Shown in pieces: positions 58,840 through 64,000 of a DNA stretch of 64,000 nucleotides. The notes under the pieces are model-generated. The model did not search any database and was not told the DNA's origin. It was given only the letters and a program-made list of their open reading frames with translations. The position numbers were made by a program, and so were the translations under genes. The DNA comes from Deltaproteobacteria bacterium RBG_13_43_22 (GTDB lineage: Bacteria; Desulfobacterota; RBG-13-43-22). The stretch covers positions 28,597 to 92,596 of the forward strand of contig MGQB01000020.1 of the NCBI GenBank assembly GCA_001797675.1, in the 5' to 3' direction. Every line of letters starts with the position of its first letter. Positions within the stretch are counted from its first letter, which is position 1.

Positions 58840-60315
58840 ATGGTTTTTTCATTCAAACCCATCATACTCTGGACCGATGCTCTTATTGCTGTTTTGCTTT
58901 TGGCCGGATTGGTCTATGGCTGGACGGTATTAAGACACGAACACCTGCGGGCCCCTTGGAAAAAGGTTATCCGAAACACAAGCGGCCTGGTGTCCATGAT
59001 CGTACTGACTGTCTTTCTGGTGATCGGTTTGCTCGACACCCTGCATTTTCGCCCGGCCATGGAAATCCAAAAAAACGGCGAGAGGGCTTATGCGGTAGAA
59101 GTCTTAAGTCTATTAGACCTGATAGTCGCCCCTCTGAGACGGCATACCGAAAAAACATATTCCGCCCCTTTGTCCACCCATCTTTTTTCCAAAGAAACCA
59201 TTGAGCTGGCCGATGGCCGGCAGGTACGGACCTACCCCCGCCTGGTTTATGGCGGAGCCCATCTTAAAAATCCCAATCAGGACCGGAAGAGCGATATTGC
59301 CAAACGGGGGGCCTTCGGTTTAATCCTGGCCCTGGTGTTCTGGTGCCTGGCCGGGAGTGTTTTGATCGGGATCCTGGCCCGCCGCCGAAAAATCGGCCTG
59401 GCCTCCTGCCTCAAGGGTGTATTACGCCGTCAGGAGGAGATTCCCTGGAACGCCGCTTTATGGACCCTGCTGGGGCTGCTTCTATTGGCCGTGCCCACCA
59501 TCGTTCTCAGCCTCAAATATCATATTTTCGGTACCGACAAGGTGGGTCAGGACGTGCTTTATCTGGCCTTGAAGAGCATTCGCACCGGTTTGGTTATCGG
59601 CACCCTGACCACCCTGGTAATGCTGCCTTTTGCGGTTTTGCTGGGGATCATGGCCGGGTATTTCCAGGGGTGGATTGACGATATTATCCAGTACGTCTAC
59701 ACCACCTTGAATTCCATTCCTGCCGTGTTGCTGATCGCCGCCGCCGTTTTGATGACCCAGGTTTACATGGACAGCCACCCCGAACTGTTTGAGACCGCTA
59801 GCGCCCGGGCCGATTTGCGCCTGTTGTTTTTGTGCCTCATTCTCGGTGTTACCAGTTGGACCGGACTGTGCCGCTTGATGCGGGGGGAATCGTTAAAGCT
59901 TCGGGAGATGGAATACATACAGGCCGCGCAGGCCTTTGGTGTTTCCGACTTTCGAATCATCGTGCGTCATATTCTGCCCAATGTCATGCACATCGTATTG
60001 ATCGCCATCGTTATGGACTTTTCCGGGCTGGTGCTGGCCGAGGCTGTATTGTCCTATGTGGGAGTCGGCGTCGATCCCTCGATGATCAGTTTCGGTACGA
60101 TGATCAACAGTGCCCGTTTGGAAATGGCCAGGGAGCCCATGGTCTGGTGGTCCCTGGCCGCCGCCTTCGGCTTTATGTTTCTGCTGGTCTTGTTCGCCAA
60201 TCTTTTTTCGGACGCCGTGCGGGACGCCTTTGACCCGAGGGTACAAACCCGGGCCGTACGACTGCAAATCTTTAAAAAACGGTTGAAACCCCTGGAGCAA
60301 GAGACACAGCCATGA
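58840..60315 (+). CDS. ABC transporter permease, DppC/YejE type, with long N-terminal region
   Basis: A 491-residue permease, longer than the usual 300. The N-terminal 200 residues have three or so hydrophobic segments and a periplasmic-like loop. From about 200 the standard permease follows, with the EAA loop YIQAAQAFGVSDFRIIVRHILPNVMHI. DPRV near the end (AFDPRVQ) is typical. The start has no clear ribosome site and lies 16 bases after the S23 stop, possibly because the insertion replaced the original leader. Its stop overlaps the ATPase gene by four bases (ATGA). Confidence 0.87.
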   Translation: MVFSFKPIILWTDALIAVLLLAGLVYGWTVLRHEHLRAPWKKVIRNTSGLVSMIVLTVFLVIGLLDTLHFRPAMEIQKNGERAYAVEVLSLLDLIVAPLRRHTEKTYSAPLSTHLFSKETIELADGRQVRTYPRLVYGGAHLKNPNQDRKSDIAKRGAFGLILALVFWCLAGSVLIGILARRRKIGLASCLKGVLRRQEEIPWNAALWTLLGLLLLAVPTIVLSLKYHIFGTDKVGQDVLYLALKSIRTGLVIGTLTTLVMLPFAVLLGIMAGYFQGWIDDIIQYVYTTLNSIPAVLLIAAAVLMTQVYMDSHPELFETASARADLRLLFLCLILGVTSWTGLCRLMRGESLKLREMEYIQAAQAFGVSDFRIIVRHILPNVMHIVLIAIVMDFSGLVLAEAVLSYVGVGVDPSMISFGTMINSARLEMAREPMVWWSLAAAFGFMFLLVLFANLFSDAVRDAFDPRVQTRAVRLQIFKKRLKPLEQETQP

Positions 60316-62369
60316 ACGCGCCGTTATTGGAAATCGATCACCTGATCACCCGGTTGATTACCGACGGCGGCGTGGTACGGGCTGTGGACGGCCTGTCTCT
60401 GTCTATTAATCACGGCGAGACCTTCGCCCTGCTGGGGGAATCGGGTTGTGGCAAGTCCATGACTGCCCTTTCCATTATGCGTCTTTTGCCGGAGGCAGGT
60501 CTTATCCTTGACGGCAGGATTCGGCTGGAAGGCCGTGATCTTTTAACCATTTCTGAACTGGAAATGCGTAACATTCGGGGCAGACATATCGGTATGGTTT
60601 TCCAGGAACCGATGCTGAGCTTGAATCCGGTGATGACCATCGGGAACCAGGTAGCGGAAATTCTCATTCAACACCTCAAACTGCCGGGTGAGGAGGCCGG
60701 GAAACGTGCTTTGGCCCTGCTCGATGCGGTGGGTATACCTGATGCGGCCCGGCGCAGCGGCTATTATCCCTTCCAGTTTTCCGGAGGTATGAAACAGCGG
60801 GTGATGATCGCCATGGCCCTGGCCTGTGAACCGGCCCTTCTAATCGCTGATGAACCCACCACAGCACTCGATGTTACTATGCAAGCCCAGGTCCTTGATC
60901 TCTTGAGGCAAATCCAAATGCGCAGCCGTATGTCGATACTGCTCATCACCCATGATCTCGGGGTGGTTTCGGAAATGGCCCACCAGGTGGCGGTGATGTA
61001 TGCCGGCGAGGTGGTGGAAACGGCTGACCGCGAGCGGTTCTTCACCCATCCAGCCCATCCTTATTCAAGAAAACTCTTTGAATCTCTGCCCATGCGGAAT
61101 AAACGGGGCGAGTCCCTAGCCATGATCAAGGGCAGTGTTCCGCCCCTTACCCGGGAATTTTCAGGCTGCCGTTTTGTCGAACGCTGCGATTTTAGCTGGG
61201 ATCGGTGTCTGCATCAAGTGCCCCGTTGGAACCAATGGGAGCCGGGGCGTTTTGTGAGATGCCACCTGTATGAAAATCAGGCGAGAGGCGAGAGGCAAGA
61301 GGCAGAGCGCATAGCGCATAGCGCATGGCGTCAGGGGCAGGGGGAGGATAGCCGAGATAAGAGATACGAGGCACGAGATGCGAACGCAGCGATATCCCTT
61401 CTGGAAGTGAAAGATGTGAAAGTTCATTTTCCCATCCGGAAAGGTCTATTGAAACGGACAGTCGGCTCTGTTAAGGCTGTTGACGGGGTTTCGTTTTCGA
61501 TTCTTGCCGGAAGAACCCTGGCCTTGGTGGGAGAATCCGGCTGCGGTAAAACCACCTTGGGAAAAGGCATTTTGCGCCTTAATCCCATAACCAAGGGCTC
61601 GGTCAGGTTTAATGGGCAAGACCTGGCTTTACTGAAACCGGCGGAACTGCGGCCCATGCGCAGGGACTTTCAGATTATTTTCCAGGACCCCTATGCCTCG
61701 CTCAATCCCCGCCTTCGCGTCGCAGAAATCATCGAAGAGGGGATGGCGGCCCTCGGCATCGGCAAAGGGACGGAGGAGCGGATGGCGCGTATCGATCATC
61801 TGCTTGACGAGGTGGGGTTATCGGGGTCGATCAAGTTCCGCTATCCTCATGAGTTCTCGGGAGGGCAGCGGCAGAGAATTGCCATCGCCCGGGTTCTGTC
61901 CGTGAACCCGAAACTTATTATTTGTGATGAGCCGACCAGTGCATTGGATATCTCGGTGCAGGCCCAGATCCTAAATTTGCTCAAAGAACTTCAAAACAAG
62001 CATGACCTCACTTATCTGTTCATCACCCACAATATCTCGGTGGTGGAGTATCTGGCCCACGAAGTGGCGGTGATGTACCTGGGACGCATTGTTGAACAGG
62101 GCAGGGTGGAGGAAATTCTTGACCATCCGCGTCATCCGTATACCCGAGCGCTCCTGTCCGCCGTTCCGGTGATCGAGCCGGAAACCCATCGGGAGGTGAT
62201 CCGCCTGCAGGGGGACCTGCCGTCCCCGGCCGATCCGCCTACCGGCTGCCACTTTCATCCCCGCTGCTCCGAGGTCATGCCGAAATGCAAAGTGATCTAT
62301 CCGGCCCAAAGCCGTTTCAACGACACCCATTCCGTCCACTGCCATCTATATGGGGGTATGGAGAGTTAG
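60312..62369 (+). CDS. Fused peptide ABC transporter ATPase (DppD-DppF/YejF type)
   Basis: 685 residues with two complete ABC cassettes. First: [13 protein letters not shown] (Walker A), [28 protein letters not shown]. Second: [41 protein letters not shown]. Each ends in the oligopeptide-transporter tail with clustered Cys ([15 protein letters not shown] and [15 protein letters not shown]). The linker (about 318-362) is encoded by short tandem repeats of 7 bp and a repeat-rich segment, and is unlike normal YejF linkers. It powers uptake by the two permeases. Confidence 0.92.
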   Translation: MNAPLLEIDHLITRLITDGGVVRAVDGLSLSINHGETFALLGESGCGKSMTALSIMRLLPEAGLILDGRIRLEGRDLLTISELEMRNIRGRHIGMVFQEPMLSLNPVMTIGNQVAEILIQHLKLPGEEAGKRALALLDAVGIPDAARRSGYYPFQFSGGMKQRVMIAMALACEPALLIADEPTTALDVTMQAQVLDLLRQIQMRSRMSILLITHDLGVVSEMAHQVAVMYAGEVVETADRERFFTHPAHPYSRKLFESLPMRNKRGESLAMIKGSVPPLTREFSGCRFVERCDFSWDRCLHQVPRWNQWEPGRFVRCHLYENQARGERQEAERIAHSAWRQGQGEDSRDKRYEARDANAAISLLEVKDVKVHFPIRKGLLKRTVGSVKAVDGVSFSILAGRTLALVGESGCGKTTLGKGILRLNPITKGSVRFNGQDLALLKPAELRPMRRDFQIIFQDPYASLNPRLRVAEIIEEGMAALGIGKGTEERMARIDHLLDEVGLSGSIKFRYPHEFSGGQRQRIAIARVLSVNPKLIICDEPTSALDISVQAQILNLLKELQNKHDLTYLFITHNISVVEYLAHEVAVMYLGRIVEQGRVEEILDHPRHPYTRALLSAVPVIEPETHREVIRLQGDLPSPADPPTGCHFHPRCSEVMPKCKVIYPAQSRFNDTHSVHCHLYGGMES
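61281..61326. repeat. Tandem 7-bp repeats in the ATPase linker
   Basis: GCGAGAG three times (third as GCAAGAG) at 61281-61301, then AGCGCAT three times at 61306-61326. A further repeat-like segment with GAGATACGAGGCACGAG follows. Seven-base units shift the reading frame with each copy, so copy-number change would break the fused protein. Confidence 0.7.
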
Positions 62370-62477
62370 TGGTGGGTGATATTAATAAGATTATGAAATT
62401 GCTTTTTAGTCGGATCACTTTAAAATAGGGGTGAAAAGGGTTTGGGATGAAATGATGAATAGGAGGCCAAAATAATA

Positions 62478-63233
62478 ATGTTCAAGAAGAGGATTTGGAT
62501 ACCGGTTATCTGTTTATTCTTATTATTGTTTTCCCGGCAAAGTGGGGCTGTCGGCCTGGAGGCGGCCATCGGCGTCTCGTATCAGGATTTTCAGGGAGGG
62601 TTGGTCTATAAAGGAGATTCCCTCGATTTAAATAACGATTTGAGATTTAATCGTGCCGCCCAATTCATTGGCCGGGTTAAAATTGATATGCCCCTGATTA
62701 TTCCCAATCTTTACCTGATGGCCACGCCCCTGCGCTTTGATGGAACGGCAACCCACAACCTTTCCTTTAAGTTCGGTGATCAAACATTCAATGCCGGCAT
62801 CCCTTTTTCCTCAACGTTAAAACTTGATCATTATGATTTGGGCTTTTATTATGGATTGCTTTTTGTAAAACAGGCTACGCTGGGGCTGATTAATATTGAT
62901 GCTGGATTGAATATACGGGTCTTTGATCTAAAAACCGAGATAACCCAAATAGCCAAATTGGAATCCAAGAGTTTTAACCTGATTGTGCCAATGGCTTATC
63001 TTGGGCTCCAAGTTAAACTAACGAGTTCCTTTTCCCTAGAAGGAGAATTTCGTGGACTTGTTTACAATGGCAATCATTACTATGATCTGATCGGTCGGGT
63101 CAAATACTATTTTATTAAGTTGGCCTTTGTCAGTGCCGGATACCGCCATGAAGAAATTTCCATGGACCAAAGCGATATAAAATTGAATGTCAGGTTTAGC
63201 GGACCGCTGGTAGAAGTCGGATTTCAATTCTGA
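62478..63233 (+). CDS. Outer-membrane beta-barrel protein (TIGR04219-like)
   Basis: A 251-residue exported protein. A signal peptide (about 1-24, ending SGAVG) is followed by alternating strands typical of a small barrel and a C-terminal Phe (VEVGFQF), the usual outer-membrane insertion signal. The pattern LEAAIGVSYQDFQGG near the start and PNLYLMATPLRFDGTA resembles the TIGR04219 family of outer-membrane proteins. It has AGGAGG before the ATG. Function unknown. It is not obviously part of the transporter operon, from which it is separated by about 110 bases. Confidence 0.75.
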   Translation: MFKKRIWIPVICLFLLLFSRQSGAVGLEAAIGVSYQDFQGGLVYKGDSLDLNNDLRFNRAAQFIGRVKIDMPLIIPNLYLMATPLRFDGTATHNLSFKFGDQTFNAGIPFSSTLKLDHYDLGFYYGLLFVKQATLGLINIDAGLNIRVFDLKTEITQIAKLESKSFNLIVPMAYLGLQVKLTSSFSLEGEFRGLVYNGNHYYDLIGRVKYYFIKLAFVSAGYRHEEISMDQSDIKLNVRFSGPLVEVGFQF

Positions 63234-63690
63234 AAACTATAGGGGAAGTCATTCCCTGCATGATCCTTTGTGAAATTACTCAACCGAGATTGGAAGGCTT
63301 TTAGGAGGCATTGACTACAGCGCGGTGGTCTGGCGCGAAAAAGGTTGCAATTAAAAATCCAGAATGAACCGAGCTGGGAGGAGAAATTCAGATTCGGAAT
63401 AAACTGAGTCAAATGTAAAGATAAAAGATCTGACCCCTAATGCCACTGAGAATTTGTCTCAAAATCTATACGATAAAGAATTTTGGCAGAGTAAATTCAA
63501 ATGGTATATTGAGCAAAGGATGTTGACCGGAAAGGGTGTATTTATCCGATTTTTAATGTTAACCAGTTAGAAATTCATCCAAGCTGCTATTATTTCTCAA
63601 TATTGTTTTACAGTTAACCAAGTTATATGGTACATCCCGAGAAAACCACCTAATTACATTGTTGGGCCGTCCGATGCGAATGGAGAATAA
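63234..63690. repeat. Gene-free gap with a solo RAYT-type end (63425-63438)
   Basis: AAGATCTGACCCCT at 63425-63438 is identical to the reverse complement of the RAYT left end at 10989-11002. No transposase adjoins it. A short AATCCAGAATGA near 63355 recalls the S23 arms. Nothing else is recognised in this 457-base gap. Confidence 0.45.
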
Positions 63691-64000
63691 ATGAGAACAG
63701 ATAATCCGAATTCACCTAGTAGTAACAAAACAAACCTGCTTGCACTTGAAATGAGTACGCTCAAACGTCGCGAGATTCAATCACCGATAATAGCTTGTTT
63801 GATTCGAGAATTTATCAGTGAGATTGGCCAAGATCAAGCCATGGAAATAGCCTCGGCGGCGATCCAAAGGGATGCAATTAAAGTCGGCAAAATAATGGCT
63901 GAGAAATATGGCGGGAATAGCATGAAAGAACTTGTTCGTTTTATACGGGAAGGGTGGGCCGAAGAAAATGCCTTGGAGTTCACCGTCTTGGAAGAAACGA
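63691..64000 (+). CDS. ATC hydrolase-like protein, 3' end beyond the window
   Basis: Translation from the ATG at 63691 gives 103 codons without a stop before the window ends. TGGAGAATAA is a modest ribosome site. The segment KRREIQSPIIACLIREFISEIGQ, then EIASAAIQRDAIKVGK and ALEFTVLEET resembles the N-terminal region of the L-2-amino-thiazoline-4-carboxylic acid hydrolase family. The known enzyme opens a thiazoline ring to make cysteine; many relatives are uncharacterised. The catalytic region is outside the window, so function is tentative. Confidence 0.6.
   Translation, partial: MRTDNPNSPSSNKTNLLALEMSTLKRREIQSPIIACLIREFISEIGQDQAMEIASAAIQRDAIKVGKIMAEKYGGNSMKELVRFIREGWAEENALEFTVLEET

Overview
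The window looks like chromosomal DNA of a strictly anaerobic Gram-negative bacterium of the deltaproteobacterial (Desulfobacterota) type, possibly a sulfate reducer or syntroph. The grounds are a tungsten-type aldehyde:ferredoxin oxidoreductase with a ferredoxin partner, many Fe-S proteins and CoA-thioester enzymes, an Mpl murein-recycling ligase and outer-membrane barrel (Gram-negative), TrpB2, DUF2284, a DHH-CBS-tRNA nucleotidyltransferase fusion, and very abundant short palindromic repeats between genes. This placement is an inference from gene content; no rRNA gene is present. Two tRNAs are seen: Val(CAC) and Lys(CTT).

Layout. 0.3-8.4 kb: MFS permease, a PurF-like protein that lacks the catalytic cysteine, DUF3467, tRNA-Val, a membrane-anchored spermidine-synthase-like protein, and a ferredoxin/AOR operon. 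8.4-13.7 kb: an AT-rich accessory island with two APH-fold kinases, a RAYT transposase element with terminal inverted repeats, a secreted phosphatidylserine-decarboxylase-like protein, and one good and one weaker integron attC-like site. 13.8-22.5 kb: mostly a long minus-strand housekeeping operon (xerD, DHH-CBS-nucleotidyltransferase, M50 protease, trpS, scpA, scpB, rluB). 22.9-29.8 kb: gph, response regulator, DUF2284, epimerase, uppP, DUF4185 and mpl. 30-47.5 kb: a catabolic region for an unidentified organic acid (acyl-CoA ligase, two acyl-CoA dehydrogenases, two short 3-hydroxyacyl-CoA dehydrogenases, two SDRs, an HpaB/AbfD-family flavoprotein without Fe-S ligands, MarR, hydrolases, an Isf-like flavoprotein). 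It is interrupted by a ferredoxin gene broken by a 13-bp tandem duplication and by an accessory methyltransferase. 47.7-64 kb: tRNA-Lys, trpB2, dciA, trmN6, DUF1015, an HU-like protein, mutM, trmJ, an oligopeptide ABC transporter operon invaded by an S23-family element, a TIGR04219-like barrel, and the start of an ATC-hydrolase-like gene.

The catabolic genes read as a CoA-activation and beta-oxidation-type module: ligase makes the acyl-CoA, paired acyl-CoA dehydrogenases oxidise it, the flavoprotein may dehydrate or rearrange it, and SDRs and 3-hydroxyacyl-CoA dehydrogenases oxidise the hydroxy intermediate. The substrate cannot be read from the sequence.

The most unusual signals are: (1) a promoter-plus-leader repeat of about 165 nt placed at the same distance before two unrelated accessory genes 31 kb apart (8515-8681 and 39605-39766); (2) an S23 four-helix-bundle gene whose start and stop codons lie inside 32-bp inverted repeats, inserted in an ABC transporter operon, with a gene-less relative in front of the same operon; (3) palindromic repeats that became protein sequence, in TrmJ and in the fused ABC ATPase linker; (4) attC-like sites without an integrase; and (5) enzymes that keep a fold but lose key residues (PurF-like, AbfD-like).
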